From contig NZ_JALDSX010000036.1 of NCBI RefSeq assembly GCF_022748595.1, forward strand, positions 1 through 36,419: DNA of 36,419 nucleotides, written 5' to 3'. Within the stretch, counting starts at the first letter, position 1, and every line of letters starts with the position of its first letter. Positions 17,401-25,653 of this stretch are shown here, piece after piece. The notes under the pieces were generated by a model. That model had not been told where the DNA came from and did no database searches. It saw only the letters and a program-made list of their open reading frames with translations. The stretch comes from Brevibacterium sp. ZH18. Lineage in GTDB: Bacteria > Actinomycetota > Actinomycetes > Actinomycetales > Brevibacteriaceae. A program made the translations under genes and the position numbers.

Positions 17401-17540
17401 TCCGGGACCTTCGACAGGCTCAGGATCAGGCCCGCGAGCGGGACCAGCGCAAGAAAGAAGAACCCGTTGCGCCCAAGCAGCCTGACCAGTGGGTATGCAA
17501 TGACAGCAGCCCCGAAAAAGGCTCCTGTCATGACTATCAC
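14487..17540 (-). CDS. mrpA: Mrp antiporter subunit A fused to subunit B
   Basis: Largest subunit of the Mrp antiporter, 1017 residues. The NuoL-like N-terminal part carries the key residues: Glu138 ([11 protein letters not shown]), Lys222, His248 and Lys253 ([11 protein letters not shown]). It is followed by the MrpA C-terminal helices. From about residue 850 comes a complete MnhB-type domain with [13 protein letters not shown], so no separate mrpB is needed; A/B fusions are common in actinobacteria. GTG 17540 was chosen because GGAGGT lies 8 bp upstream; ATG 17531 is the alternative. It heads an uninterrupted set of overlapping genes down to position 7698. Confidence 0.96.
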   Translation of the reverse strand: MIVMTGAFFGAAVIAYPLVRLLGRNGFFFLALVPLAGLILSLSKVPDLFGAAGAPWVENLGWLPALGLDGVFRLDELSWIMTLLVTGVGALVFVYCARYFPADEPGLARFAGIFMAFAGMMYGLVIADELLMLYLFWEGTTVFSYLLIGHSQSRRRSRQAALQALIVTTAGGLAMLVGMILLTTATGTGRISTLVERASLGMDTSPVIVTAVILILIGAVSKSALLPFHFWLPGAMAAPTPVSAYLHAAAMVKAGIYLILRLAPGYHNLPGWSEVLLTLGLVTMFIGGWQALKQTDLKLLLAFGTVSQLGFLTTMASFGTPDITKAALAMLIAHALFKACLFLCVGIIDHRAGTRDLTKLSGGWRAFPVVAVCATIAAASMSGLPPLFGFVAKEAVYSTLLEAPDKSSIIALIGVMIGSMLTVAYSARFVWGAFSSKDGVDDIARRDEKLTLVISPIVLTALTVVLGPGAGLVDGYFNAWTSTLPIIDPGDGHYHLALWHGLEPALALSGLTITVGIGLFFVRGPFAKVQASLPSGIDFHDLYRRLIGWMEKLALWVTSRTQRGSLPFYQSVIYLVLVGGVGLAVIENDTWNIDFQLYAAPLDFIVAAVLIVVAIAATRAQKRFTAVVVTGVSGYAMVAFFAFTGAPDLALTQVLVETITIVVFVLVLRRLPARIGQSTGRFTPAWRAIIGGAVGVTVMLVVLIAAGVRVSDPVSVDFGQLAYEVGHGKNIVNVTLVDLRVWDTLGEISVLVAAGTGIAGLIFVRGREGHLQRIATKRDGTDIQGRVRFQPVPDEVGNFRDPERENLAQRRVSWLIAGRTLAPRNRSIILEVTARLVFHAVLIFSVYLLFAGHNEPGGGFAGGLVAGLALVVRYLAGGKFELAEAARFTPSGMLGTGLILAVVTGIGGWFWGDTVFKSAYFEGDIPILGHLSFGTATFFDIGVYLIVVGLMLDILRSLGAEVDLHQERDEFVLTTRLNKSYNLSENLGTEAEHEAVEEILHRVNNLDVDNGAEGGRL

Positions 17541-17548
17541 CGGCGGAC

Positions 17549-17554
17549 ACCTCC
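17549..17554 (-). promoter_or_regulatory. mrpA: ribosome binding site fixing the mrpA start
   Basis: GGAGGT on the minus strand with an 8-nt spacer to GTG 17540. A TATAAA hexamer on the same strand (17559-17564) is too close to be the -10 of a leadered transcript. The 144-bp gap up to 17684 is clearly more AT-rich than the genes and should hold the operon promoter, but I cannot place it with confidence. Confidence 0.6.
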
Positions 17555-17684
17555 GTCATTTATATGAATTGCGCAAATGAAGTTCGTATCAGCATTTTCT
17601 CACGAAACACCGAATATCACCCAATCAAAGAGGTGGCTCCGGGCCGTCATTCTGCCCACATTACGATCGGTGAGGTACAGCCGT

Positions 17685-18686
17685 TCAGCCGCGCAGCTGG
17701 CTGCTCGAGACAAGGAAGCCGTTCTCATCGAGACCGGTCCCGCCGCTGCCGATGAGGAGCTCGGCACCGATGGCGTCGACGAGTTCGGCAACCTTGTTGC
17801 GCATCCGACGGAAGCGACGGCTCTGGTTGGACCGGTATCGCCGGGACTCGGCGTCCATCCAGTGCACGTGGTATTCGACAAGTGGCACTTCGGTATGAGC
17901 GGCGATGATCGGAGGCACCCATTCGGCCTCCATCACGCGGATCTCGATGTCTCCGGCCGATTCGTCGATCTCACCGAGCGGAATGAACAGCGAATACCCG
18001 TCGAGGATGACGGGCGCAGAGGAATCGAAGAGTGGATCATCGAGGGTCGCCTGCGCGAGAACAGCCTCGTCGGGAGTCGGCAGCGACTGCTGGAACGCGT
18101 GCGGGGCATGCCTGCGCACAAAGGACAGCGCGACGCTCGGTTCGAGCCAGTACGAGGAGTAGAGGTAGAGGTCGACCTTCGCCTCCGGGTCGGGCACGAT
18201 GACACGGGTCGGCAGGCCCGATTCATCGGCCAAGCGCACGGCCAGATGCAGCCGCGAGGCGATGGCCAGGATGAGGCTGAGCATGCGCTCTTCCTCCCGG
18301 TCAGGCAGACCAGCCGGAAATGCCTCGTGGAGTCCGTCGGCATCATCGAACCATTCTGGCGGCGGCACGGGCGCGCGATCACGCGGGCAGTCGATGACGA
18401 CTGCGTGCCGTGCCCAGTCCGGCACTTCGAGCGCCGCGACCGTAGCCGCGTCGAGATCAGCGCCTGCACTCAGTCGCGAATGCCGACTCAGCTTCAGCTG
18501 CCCGTCGGCGTCCAGACGCGGGGCGATGTCGGGCAGCCTGTTGTGCACGAGCGCGAGGACGTCGGAGACCTCGACCGCCTCATCGAGGAGCAGAAGGTGA
18601 AAACCGCGCAGATCGGCCGCGGTCGCTGTGTCCGCGACACGTTCGGCAGATTCTTGCTGTTTCCGCAGCTCGCGGCGGGAGATCAC
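17685..18686 (-). CDS. conserved-looking protein of unknown function, coupled to dcd
   Basis: I do not recognise this 333-residue protein. It has no signal peptide or membrane helix, so it is presumably cytoplasmic. It begins with a basic segment (S-R-R-E-L-R-K-Q-Q), carries an acidic, leucine-rich early region (about 25-55), a mid region with L-D-L-Y-L-type strands (about 160-190), and a very basic segment R-R-F-R-R-M-R-N-K at about 289-298, followed by a strand-loop with G-S-G-G-T-G. GTG 18686 was chosen because GGAGGG precedes it and it overlaps the dcd stop as GTGA. In-frame sequence upstream to 18839 lies inside dcd. Tight coupling to dcd hints at a nucleotide or nucleic-acid role, but that is only positional inference. 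Confidence 0.8.
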   Translation of the reverse strand: MISRRELRKQQESAERVADTATAADLRGFHLLLLDEAVEVSDVLALVHNRLPDIAPRLDADGQLKLSRHSRLSAGADLDAATVAALEVPDWARHAVVIDCPRDRAPVPPPEWFDDADGLHEAFPAGLPDREEERMLSLILAIASRLHLAVRLADESGLPTRVIVPDPEAKVDLYLYSSYWLEPSVALSFVRRHAPHAFQQSLPTPDEAVLAQATLDDPLFDSSAPVILDGYSLFIPLGEIDESAGDIEIRVMEAEWVPPIIAAHTEVPLVEYHVHWMDAESRRYRSNQSRRFRRMRNKVAELVDAIGAELLIGSGGTGLDENGFLVSSSQLRG

Positions 18687-19261
18687 ATGTCCCTCCGGTA
18701 GAAGTTCTGGTGCGACCGTGAGGCGGTGGGCCCAAGCTGACCCTGATACCTGTTGCCGGTGGCCTGCGACCCATAGGGGTTGAGGGCGGGAGAGCTGAGC
18801 CGGAAGAAGCACAGCTGGCCGATCTTCATTCCGGGCCACAAGGTGATCGGCAGAGTCGCGACGTTCGAGAGTTCGAGCGTCACGTGGCCGTTGAATCCGG
18901 GGTCGATGAATCCGGCGGTGGAGTGGGTGAGCAGACCGAGGCGTCCCAGCGAGGACTTCCCCTCGAGTCGGGCGGCCACATCATCGGGCAGCGTCACGAG
19001 CTCATGGGTCGAGGCCAGGACGAACTCTCCTGGATGCAGCACGAAGGGTTCACCGGGCTGGACCTCGACGAAGCGAGTCAGCTCCGGCTGGTCGAGGCTC
19101 GGATCGATGACCGGGTACTTGTGGTTGTCGAAGAGCCGGAAATACCGATCCATGCAGACGTCGACGCTGGCAGGCTGGATCAGCGAAGGGTCGTAGGGAT
19201 CGAGGGCGATGCGTCCGGAGTCGAGCTCGGCGCGGATGTCGCGATCGGAAAGGAGAGTCAC
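18683..19261 (-). CDS. dcd: dCTP deaminase (likely dUMP-forming)
   Basis: Converts dCTP to dUTP, and in the actinobacterial bifunctional form on to dUMP, supplying thymidylate synthesis. The 192-residue protein from GTG 19261 matches family length. It contains [11 protein letters not shown] (100-110), [11 protein letters not shown] (113-123) and catalytic Glu130 in T-L-E-L. Similarity to the mycobacterial enzyme suggests the bifunctional type, which sequence alone does not prove. There is no good ribosome site before the GTG, so a short-leader or leaderless transcript is possible. The frame runs upstream to 19375, but those residues have no family match. Confidence 0.95.
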   Translation of the reverse strand: MTLLSDRDIRAELDSGRIALDPYDPSLIQPASVDVCMDRYFRLFDNHKYPVIDPSLDQPELTRFVEVQPGEPFVLHPGEFVLASTHELVTLPDDVAARLEGKSSLGRLGLLTHSTAGFIDPGFNGHVTLELSNVATLPITLWPGMKIGQLCFFRLSSPALNPYGSQATGNRYQGQLGPTASRSHQNFYRRDM

Positions 19262-19549
19262 GTATCTGATCGTAGTCGGCCCGACCCGAAGAGTGCAGAG
19301 CGCGGAGGCAGTTGCGCGGAAGAATTCGTCGAAACCAGCACAACACGCCGGTTTAATATAACGACTCGATAACAATAGTGGTGGTTTTTACTGAATTTCC
19401 CCAGTGTGTCTCCCCACAGCCACCAGTGAATGCTCTAGAGTTGGGACCTGTACGAACCCGCGCACGATGGTGCCTTCCTCTTCTTAAGCCAAGGAATGCC
19501 GGGAGTTCCATCGCCTTTCGTGGGTTGACAACAATCGAAAGGCATTACT
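19262..19549. promoter_or_regulatory. divergent intergenic region between dcd and the surface-protein gene
   Basis: This 288-bp stretch is AT-richer near 19350-19395 (TTTAATATAA, then CGATAACAATAG). It should hold divergent promoters for dcd (minus) and the LPxTG gene (plus). A TTGACA at 19525-19530 is too close to GTG 19550 to serve as its -35. AAAGG (19538-19542) is the likely ribosome site. No tRNA or small gene is seen. Confidence 0.45.
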
Positions 19550-21043
19550 GTGAAGACCTCGCGTCTTGTGCTTGCCCCCGCAGTAGCCGTTGCATTGACA
19601 GGTCTTGCAGGCGCCCCGGCGTTCGCAGCGACAGAGTCCGCTTCGGTGCCGGCAGGCCCGCTCTGTGCATATGATGATGCGCAGCAGTCAACCGACCCCG
19701 AAACCGATACCAAGGTTCCCGACAAGTCAGACCCTCAGGCGACACTTGCGCACGCGCAGGTCACCCAGGCCGACATCGCGAACCGTAAGAAGGGCATCGG
19801 ATTCTCCGGCACCGGATTCACCCCGGATAACAAGGCGACCGTGACGGTCGTCGGCACCGATGGCACCAAATACTCGCCGAAGACCAAGCTGACCGTTGAC
19901 GAGAAGGGCAAGGTGTCCGGCACCTACTTCTTCTCCGTTACCGAAGAGGCGAAGGTCCCGACCGGCGACTACTCGCTCTATCTCACCGACGCGAAGAGCG
20001 AGAAGGACTCCTCGAAGGTCTCCTTCGAGGTCGTGTCGAAAGCCTCTGATGTCGACGATTCAGGCAACGGCAAGGACGACTGCGCAGCGGCAAAGCCGCC
20101 TGCTGATCCGGAGCCGACGGACACGAAGACGCCGAGCGAGGAGCCCGCCGAATCCACGGCTCCGAGCACGACCGCGGCTCCGACGCCTTCCGAGACCAAG
20201 ACCGAAGAGCCGAGCCAGAAGCCGACCGAGTCCAAGAGGCCTCGTCAGCCGCTCGCTCCTCCGAAGCCGGCAGAGACGGACACGAAGACTCCGGAGCCGA
20301 CGGAGACCGCGTCCGAGGCTCCGAAGCCCACCGAGACCGGCACTCCGAAGCCCACTGAGACAGATACTCCGAAGCCCACCGAGACGAACACGAAGACTCC
20401 GGCGCCGGCTGAGACCGACGGCAAGGAGTCCAAGAACAAGGCCGACGAGTCCGCAGAGGCTCCGAAGCCGACCGAGTCGGAGGATTCGAAGTCTGAGTCC
20501 ACGGAGACGACTGCACCGGCCAGCCCCGGCACTGAGGACAAGGAGAAGAAGGGCGCCACCGCGGCGACCCAGGCGCTCATCATCGATCCGACCGAGATCA
20601 GCTCCGAGGACTTCCTCAACAAGGGCATCAAGCTCGGCATCACCGGCGCACAGCCCGGTGAGAAGATCACGATCACCGTCGAGCAGGCCCAGGGCAAGGT
20701 CGATCGGTACACGATGACCAAGACCGCAGACTCCGAAGGCAAGGCGACCTTCGGCGTGCAGGCCAAGGTCAAGGCCGTGCTGGGAACCTACAACGTCCGC
20801 GCACAGGCTGAGAGCTTCGACAAGCCGCAGAGCGGCAGCTTCACCGTCGTCACCAACGGCACGTCCGTCGACGATGGCAGCGGAAGTGACAGCAACAGCA
20901 GCGGAAGCGGGAGCGACCTGCCTCGCACCGGTGCTGAGATGACAGGACTGGCACTCGGCGTGGGACTCCTCGTCGTGGGTGCAGCAGCAGTCGTGATCAC
21001 CCGTCGGCGGATGACTGCCTCCGACGATCCTGCGGAGTTCTAA
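19550..21043 (+). CDS. sortase-anchored (LPxTG) surface protein with Thr/Pro/Glu repeat stalk
   Basis: Cell-wall-attached protein of 497 residues. It has a signal peptide (cleavage near A-F-A/A-T at about 26), then an N-terminal beta-rich domain (about 65-160, with G-I-G-F-S-G-T-G-F-T-P typical of Ig/IPT-like folds). A long Pro/Thr/Glu/Lys stalk follows (about 180-330) with P-K-P-T-E-T-x-T repeats. A second Ig-like domain (about 345-440) leads to a Gly/Ser linker, the sorting signal L-P-R-T-G at 457-461, a hydrophobic helix and a terminal R-R-R. GTG 19550 has AAAGG 7 bp upstream. The sortase is not in the window. The next gene starts 6 bp after its stop. Adhesion or wall-structure roles are plausible; no ligand can be named. 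Confidence 0.92.
   Translation: MKTSRLVLAPAVAVALTGLAGAPAFAATESASVPAGPLCAYDDAQQSTDPETDTKVPDKSDPQATLAHAQVTQADIANRKKGIGFSGTGFTPDNKATVTVVGTDGTKYSPKTKLTVDEKGKVSGTYFFSVTEEAKVPTGDYSLYLTDAKSEKDSSKVSFEVVSKASDVDDSGNGKDDCAAAKPPADPEPTDTKTPSEEPAESTAPSTTAAPTPSETKTEEPSQKPTESKRPRQPLAPPKPAETDTKTPEPTETASEAPKPTETGTPKPTETDTPKPTETNTKTPAPAETDGKESKNKADESAEAPKPTESEDSKSESTETTAPASPGTEDKEKKGATAATQALIIDPTEISSEDFLNKGIKLGITGAQPGEKITITVEQAQGKVDRYTMTKTADSEGKATFGVQAKVKAVLGTYNVRAQAESFDKPQSGSFTVVTNGTSVDDGSGSDSNSSGSGSDLPRTGAEMTGLALGVGLLVVGAAAVVITRRRMTASDDPAEF
20318..20389 (+). repeat. 24-bp tandem repeats in the surface-protein stalk
   Basis: Three contiguous 24-bp units (20318-20341, 20342-20365 and 20366-20389) encode P-K-P-T-E-T-x-x. 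More diverged copies flank them (about 20260-20317 and 20390-20415). The period is a multiple of three, so unit gain or loss keeps the frame. Confidence 0.85.
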
Positions 21044-21049
21044 GATCCG

Positions 21050-22129
21050 TTGAACGATGAATTGTCCCTGGCGGGGCTGCACCTCGGCAGGCACCAGATT
21101 GATCTGAGACGCCTCCGAGCAGGGACAATGCTCGGTCTCATGGGCAGCACAGACAGCACCACCGAGGTGGTCCTGTCTGTTGCTGCCCTGACCGACGTCG
21201 CACCACCACCGCAGATCCCGACCGGATACCGGTCGGGACGTCTGCGCGTGCGCAAGTGGGTCAGGAGTTACCTCCGCAACGCCGATGCCGGATCTGGGGA
21301 GGCGGCATTGGCACAGGCATGTGCGGAATTCGGGATCAGACCTGAGATTCTGTCGCGCCGTATCGGAGAACTCGACTCGAGCGAGATCGCTAAACTCACT
21401 GTAGCCCTGGCCTGGGCAAGCGGATCGAAGTGGCTGACCCTCATCGATCCCTTCGCCTCGGTGCCGGGGCATGTGCGCACCGGGCTGCGCAATCGGCTGG
21501 CCGATCTAGTCGCCGCCGAGTCGCGCGGAGTCGTCTTCAGCTCCAACACACTGACGGACTTCACCGTCGCCGATGCAGGCGTCGCCAATATCGAAAAGGG
21601 CGAACTCGTCGCCCTCGGCACTCTCGAGCAGGTCGTCACGGAGCCCCGCGGATCCCTGCCGGCCGAACTCAGCGGTGTCAACGTCTACTCAGGTCTGGCC
21701 CGCCGAGGTTGGCTGTCGATCGGGCATTCCGCCGTGAAGGCCCGGACGGAGCTCGACGGGAAGGTCTTCGTCACCCTGGGGTGGCGCAGCGCGCTCCTGT
21801 CACTGGACGAGCACGACGAGGCGTTCACCTCGGCGACGGTGTTCGAGGCCATCGTCATCGGACTCCGCGATCGCGGGTCCTGCATCCAAGCCAAGCTGTC
21901 TCCTGTCGACACGGAGATGGGACTCGCACTCGACGTCGACCTCGCAGATCTGGCTGGGGTCGACGGAGCCGTTCGCACCGCACCCGAGTCGAGCTCGCCC
22001 CGCGGATTCGGGGTGCTGCACCCCGGCCTCGGCGCATCGATCTCCGACTTGCGCGCGAACGTCAAGGTCGGCACCCACGTCTTCGCCGAAGTCGACACCT
22101 CGCAACTGCACGCCTACTCGGTGGAATGA
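21050..22129 (+). CDS. catalytically degenerate ABC-ATPase/TOBE-like protein (pseudo-ATPase)
   Basis: The 359-residue protein follows the order of a MalK/PotA/ModC-type ATPase, but each motif is decayed. The Walker A site reads G-S-T-D-S-T-T-E (32-39), with no lysine. The signature region reads E-L-D-S-S-E (107-112) instead of L-S-G-G-Q. The Walker B region reads L-T-L-I-D-P-F (129-135), losing the D-E pair. The D-loop is S-V-P-G, and the H-loop histidine aligns with Ser165 before A-D-A (174-176) and E-K-G-E-L-V-A-L-G-T (182-191). Residues about 225-355 resemble the C-terminal TOBE domain. It cannot plausibly hydrolyse ATP. The TTG start at 21050 includes the first strand of the fold; GGAG lies about 12 bp upstream. 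It directly follows the LPxTG gene. A diverged non-ABC protein is the alternative. Confidence 0.7.
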   Translation: MNDELSLAGLHLGRHQIDLRRLRAGTMLGLMGSTDSTTEVVLSVAALTDVAPPPQIPTGYRSGRLRVRKWVRSYLRNADAGSGEAALAQACAEFGIRPEILSRRIGELDSSEIAKLTVALAWASGSKWLTLIDPFASVPGHVRTGLRNRLADLVAAESRGVVFSSNTLTDFTVADAGVANIEKGELVALGTLEQVVTEPRGSLPAELSGVNVYSGLARRGWLSIGHSAVKARTELDGKVFVTLGWRSALLSLDEHDEAFTSATVFEAIVIGLRDRGSCIQAKLSPVDTEMGLALDVDLADLAGVDGAVRTAPESSSPRGFGVLHPGLGASISDLRANVKVGTHVFAEVDTSQLHAYSVE

Positions 22130-22178
22130 CCCCTGGTCCTGTCGTCGGTCACGCCGGGCCTCTCGTTTGCAGCACTGC

Positions 22179-22232
22179 CCTACCGACCTGAACTGCCCTG
22201 CCGATCTGAACTGTCCTGCCGATCTGAGCCAA
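22179..22232. repeat. 18-bp tandem repeat downstream of the pseudo-ABC gene
   Basis: Three tandem 18-bp units (22179-22196, 22197-22214 and 22215-22232) share CC-GA-CTGA and start 50 bp after the stop codon. They lie in the 233-bp gap before the next gene. The rest of the gap holds a possible -10 (TAAACT near 22302), but no -35 that I trust. Confidence 0.75.
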
Positions 22233-22362
22233 GGACCCGGATTCGGCCCGCGATCTCCGCGTGTTTCGGCGCTCCGGTGAGTCGAGTACCGTGCAATTCC
22301 ACTAAACTGAAATTCTTCCATCCCCACAGAAGCCCTCATCCCCCACAGAATCAGGAGAGGAA

Positions 22363-23328
22363 ATGCGAACCTCCCGCAATCTTCTGATCGCCGGGCTCGT
22401 CATCATCGTCCTCTCCGTCGCGGCTGTTCCCCTCCTCAATTTCGCCGTCTACACACCGGCTCGCGCGGCCGAGGCCTACATCTCCGCGATCGAGAAAGGC
22501 GACGCCGAACGCGCGTTCTCCTACCTCTCGTCCCCGACGCCGTCATCGACGCTGGCACTCAATCACGAAGTGCTCGCGGCAGCCCCTGATCTGCCGCGGG
22601 ACGCGAAGGCGACGACGATCGAGACGAACGGCGATCATGCGAAAGTCACCCTCACCTACGTTCTGTCCTCGCAGACTCAGACCATCAAGCTGTCCATGGT
22701 GAAGCTGCCGGCCGCCGCAGGGCTGTTCGATCGGTGGGCGATCGAACAGAAGGAATGGCCAACGCTCAACCTCGACGTCTCCGGGTCGTCGACGGCGACC
22801 GTCAACGGCTACAGCGTCGCCGCAGGTTCCGTGCCGGTGCTGTTTCCCGCCACCTACCTCGTCGGCTTCGACGCCATGTACCTGAAGTCGAAGGCCGAAC
22901 GCGCCGAGGTGACCGCTCCCACCGACTCATCCACCGTCACGCTCTCGCCCGAGCCGACGGCGAAGCTCGAGGAAACCGTGCGCGAGCAGGTCGATGAACA
23001 CCTGCAGACCTGTGTGAAAGCCAAGACGCTCTACCCCTCGGGGTGCGTGTTCGGCTTCGACTCGGACAACGAGATCCTCGGAGACGTGAAGTGGTCGCTC
23101 GAGCGCAAACCGCAGGTGAGCCTGACTGCCTCGGGCAATGACCTCGAACTCACACCCACCACTGTCGAGGTCCGGATCGAAGGACGCTACCGCGACATCG
23201 TCACTGCCGCCGAGCACGATTTCAATGAGAAGCTCTCATTCGTCCTGGGCGGCTCGGTCGTCGTCAAGTCCTCACAGGTCCGCTACGACCCCCGCCGCAT
23301 GGGCGACGTATCCGTGATGTCTCCCTAA
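22363..23328 (+). CDS. single-pass membrane-anchored extracytoplasmic protein, unknown function
   Basis: A 321-residue protein with one N-terminal transmembrane helix (about 7-29) and no lipobox, the rest outside. Residues 34-125 look like an NTF2/DUF4878-type module (A-A-E-A-Y-I-S-A-I-E-K-G-D-A-E-R-A-F). Residues 130-190 are a beta-rich segment with V-N-G-Y-S-V-A-A-G, reminiscent of TcaA/YvbJ-like domains. The C-terminal part (about 205-310) carries two cysteines (in L-Q-T-C and S-G-C-V) and more predicted strands. The ribosome site AGGAGAGG is excellent. It lies downstream of the LPxTG/pseudo-ABC pair on the same strand, separated by a repeat-bearing gap, so joint function is uncertain. I do not recognise a characterised homologue. 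Confidence 0.82.
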   Translation: MRTSRNLLIAGLVIIVLSVAAVPLLNFAVYTPARAAEAYISAIEKGDAERAFSYLSSPTPSSTLALNHEVLAAAPDLPRDAKATTIETNGDHAKVTLTYVLSSQTQTIKLSMVKLPAAAGLFDRWAIEQKEWPTLNLDVSGSSTATVNGYSVAAGSVPVLFPATYLVGFDAMYLKSKAERAEVTAPTDSSTVTLSPEPTAKLEETVREQVDEHLQTCVKAKTLYPSGCVFGFDSDNEILGDVKWSLERKPQVSLTASGNDLELTPTTVEVRIEGRYRDIVTAAEHDFNEKLSFVLGGSVVVKSSQVRYDPRRMGDVSVMSP

Positions 23329-23355
23329 CGTCTGGCACGAGTCGCCGGATCAGTC

Positions 23356-23397
23356 CCAGCGACCCTGCGCCCCAGCGATCCTGCGACCCAGCGATCC
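23356..23397. repeat. 16-bp tandem repeat 3' of the anchored-protein gene
   Basis: Units at 23356-23371, 23372-23387 and a partial third at 23388-23397 share CCAGCGAYCC. The repeat starts 28 bp after the stop at 23328, inside the convergent gap before 23514. No U-tailed terminator is visible. Confidence 0.75.
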
Positions 23398-23513
23398 AAG
23401 GCACTGCGTCATAGCGGACCCGCATTCGAAGATTCCGCAGTTTCGCACGCGCGCCCACTATGACGGGTTGCGCTTGTCCTCAGCAGGCCGGATTCGCGAC
23501 TGCCGGAACTCGC

Positions 23514-25472
23514 TCAGGCACCGCGGAGGTCGAGATTGAGCTCGGCCGGTGCCTCGGCGACCAGATCGACAGGGATTCCCCAGTCCTGCTGGTAGAGATG
23601 ACATGCTGCGTGGAGCGGGATCTCTCCGCCGGGCTCACCGTCGCAGGCGGCCGCACGTGCACTCACATGCAGAACGCCCGATTCGAGCTCAGGGTTGATG
23701 ACGATGTCACGGCGCAGCCCCTCCGCTCCCCCGCCGCCGGAGACGATAAGCTCCGGCGGAGTCGAGGACACCTGCAGGAACGTCGGGTCTCCCCACCGAT
23801 CGTCGAGCTTCTGACCAGCGGGGACCGTGAAGCTCACGCTCAACGACACCGGTCCGGAGGCGATCTCCGTCGACGGCCGCTTGCTCGTGAGTGCTCCCTC
23901 GTCGACTCGTTGGGCGTCCTTGGGCAGCTTCACCCTCGTCAGCGCGTGCGCGGCGGATTCGACGACGAGGAGTTCGGCTTCACCGCTCTCGTTCGTCTGC
24001 GAATCGGAGCCGTCGACGACGAAGATGTCCGAGGGCTCGCGCAACCCGCGGGCCAGGGTTGAGACCTCGTTCGTCGTGAAGTCGTAGCGGCGGATTGCTC
24101 CGTTGTACGTGTCGGCGATAGCGATCGACCCGTCAGGCAGAGACTTCACCCCCAGGGGGTGCTGAAGTCGAGCCTCGGCAGCGGGACCGTCACGGAAGCC
24201 GAAGTCGAAGAGTCCGACGCCGACGATGGTCTCGACCGCGCCTGTGGCCGGGTTGAGGCGGCGAATCGCCGAGGTCTCCGAATCGGCGATAAGCACATCG
24301 CCATCGGGGCCGAGGTCCAACCCGGAGGTCTGCGCGAACCAAGCTGTTTCGGCGTCCCCGTCGGTCAGCCCTTCGTTCATCGTTCCCGACAGCAGCCGGA
24401 TCGCGCCGGTTTCGGGTGCGAACGACCAGATCGTGTGGTTGCCGGCCATCGCAACGACCACCTCGGCGGTGGTGGGAACGAAGAGGACATCCCACGGCGA
24501 CGACAGCTTCACGTCGAGGGCGGGACCGTTGTAGCGGCCCACGGTGCCATGCGTGCCGCGGACGTTGTCGATCGCGCCGACCATGTGCTGCTCTCCGGTG
24601 CCGGCGATCGTGGTCACGGTCTCGGCGTCGAGATTGATGCCGCGCAGGAGGTGGTTGACGGTGTCCGCGACGATGAGGTGGTAGCCGGCCTGCGCAGCGA
24701 CGTCGTCGGGCAGCACTGTGATGCCGCCCGGTTCGCTGAAGCTCGCCGAGGCGAAGGCGCCGTCGGCCGCGCCACGTTCGCCGGTGCCGATGCGCCTGAT
24801 GATGGTCTGACCCGCAGCGTCGTACTCGACGAGGCTGTGATGCCCGGAATCGGCGACGAGGAGGTTGCCCGATGGCAGCCGGGTGACTTTGCCGGGGTAG
24901 AAGAGGTCGGTCTCCGGGGCTGGCGGCGGCACGTACGGGCCATCGCCGGAGTGCAGGGTGCCCTTGGCCGAGTGCTCCTCGATGAGCCCTTCGATGATCT
25001 CACCCAGACCGGCGCCGTGTCCCTCACCGGACAGGGTCGCGACGAGGTAGCCCTCCGGGTCGATGACGGCCAGCGTAGGCCAGGCGCGGGCAGTGTAGGC
25101 CTGCCATGTCACCAGATCGGGATCGTCGAGGACGAGGTGTTCGACCTGGTAGCGCTCGACCGCCTGGTCGACGGCCTCGACGGTGCGCTCGAACTCGAAC
25201 TTCGGCGAATGGACGCCGATGATGACGAGCTCCTTGTTGTACTTCTCCTCGAGCGGACGCAGTTCGTCGAGGACGTGGAGGCAGTTGATGCAGCAGAAGG
25301 TCCAGAAGTCGAGCAGGATGACCTTGCCGCGCAGGTCGGCGAGGCTGAGCTCTTTGCCGCCTGAGTTCATCCAGCGGCGGCCGATGAGTTCGGGGGCGCG
25401 GACCTTGACCTGGTGGGTCGGCGCACTGGCGGTCGCCGTGGACGCTGCGGATTCCTGAGGACTGGAGTTCAT
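23514..25472 (-). CDS. NHLRC2-like thioredoxin / NHL beta-propeller protein
   Basis: A 652-residue protein with the three-part layout of NHLRC2: a thioredoxin-like domain (about 25-175) containing F-W-T-F-C-C-I-N-C with the redox pair Cys61/Cys64 and an extra Cys60; an NHL six-bladed propeller (about 200-545, with repeated D-S-x-x-x-x-I-R-R/L and G-x-G motifs); and a C-terminal beta-sandwich (about 550-650). There is no signal peptide, so it is probably cytoplasmic. The bacterial role is not established. The start at 25472 was chosen because the upstream in-frame region to 25625 is Arg/Gly-rich and family proteins begin near here. Apparently monocistronic, convergent with the gene on its 3' side. 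Confidence 0.9.
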   Translation of the reverse strand: MNSSPQESAASTATASAPTHQVKVRAPELIGRRWMNSGGKELSLADLRGKVILLDFWTFCCINCLHVLDELRPLEEKYNKELVIIGVHSPKFEFERTVEAVDQAVERYQVEHLVLDDPDLVTWQAYTARAWPTLAVIDPEGYLVATLSGEGHGAGLGEIIEGLIEEHSAKGTLHSGDGPYVPPPAPETDLFYPGKVTRLPSGNLLVADSGHHSLVEYDAAGQTIIRRIGTGERGAADGAFASASFSEPGGITVLPDDVAAQAGYHLIVADTVNHLLRGINLDAETVTTIAGTGEQHMVGAIDNVRGTHGTVGRYNGPALDVKLSSPWDVLFVPTTAEVVVAMAGNHTIWSFAPETGAIRLLSGTMNEGLTDGDAETAWFAQTSGLDLGPDGDVLIADSETSAIRRLNPATGAVETIVGVGLFDFGFRDGPAAEARLQHPLGVKSLPDGSIAIADTYNGAIRRYDFTTNEVSTLARGLREPSDIFVVDGSDSQTNESGEAELLVVESAAHALTRVKLPKDAQRVDEGALTSKRPSTEIASGPVSLSVSFTVPAGQKLDDRWGDPTFLQVSSTPPELIVSGGGGAEGLRRDIVINPELESGVLHVSARAAACDGEPGGEIPLHAACHLYQQDWGIPVDLVAEAPAELNLDLRGA

Positions 25473-25593
25473 GGTTCCATTTTCACAGATCCGTCGCCGA
25501 GGCGGCAGTCCCGGTGTCATCATGTGACCAACGGCTCGCAGGGCGGTTCGCAGGACAGCCCCTGGGCGGTCCCGTTCCATGTGGCCGCCTCCG

Positions 25594-25647
25594 GGGCGAC
25601 GAGAGGGCGACGATAGGGCAAGCATGGGCGATCACGGGGCGAGCCGG
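25594..25647. repeat. degenerate 10-11-bp tandem repeat 3' of yggS
   Basis: GGG-started units begin at 25594, 25605, 25616, 25626 and about 25637. The first two are nearly identical (GGGCGACGAKA). They end 7 bp before the yggS stop at 25654, in the 181-bp gap between yggS and the NHL gene start. Confidence 0.65.
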
Positions 25648-25653
25648 CCAATG

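Noticed and set aside
17559..17564. TATAAA considered as the mrpA -10 box
   Set aside because: Transcription would begin inside the ribosome site GGAGGT at 17549-17554, and no -35 is spaced correctly.
19525..19530. TTGACA considered as the -35 of the LPxTG gene
   Set aside because: A 17-bp spacer would place the -10 on the start codon; no matching -10 exists.
24159..25364. 401-codon plus-strand frame opposite the NHL gene
   Set aside because: Shadow of the NHLRC2-like gene; no recognisable domain and no ribosome site.
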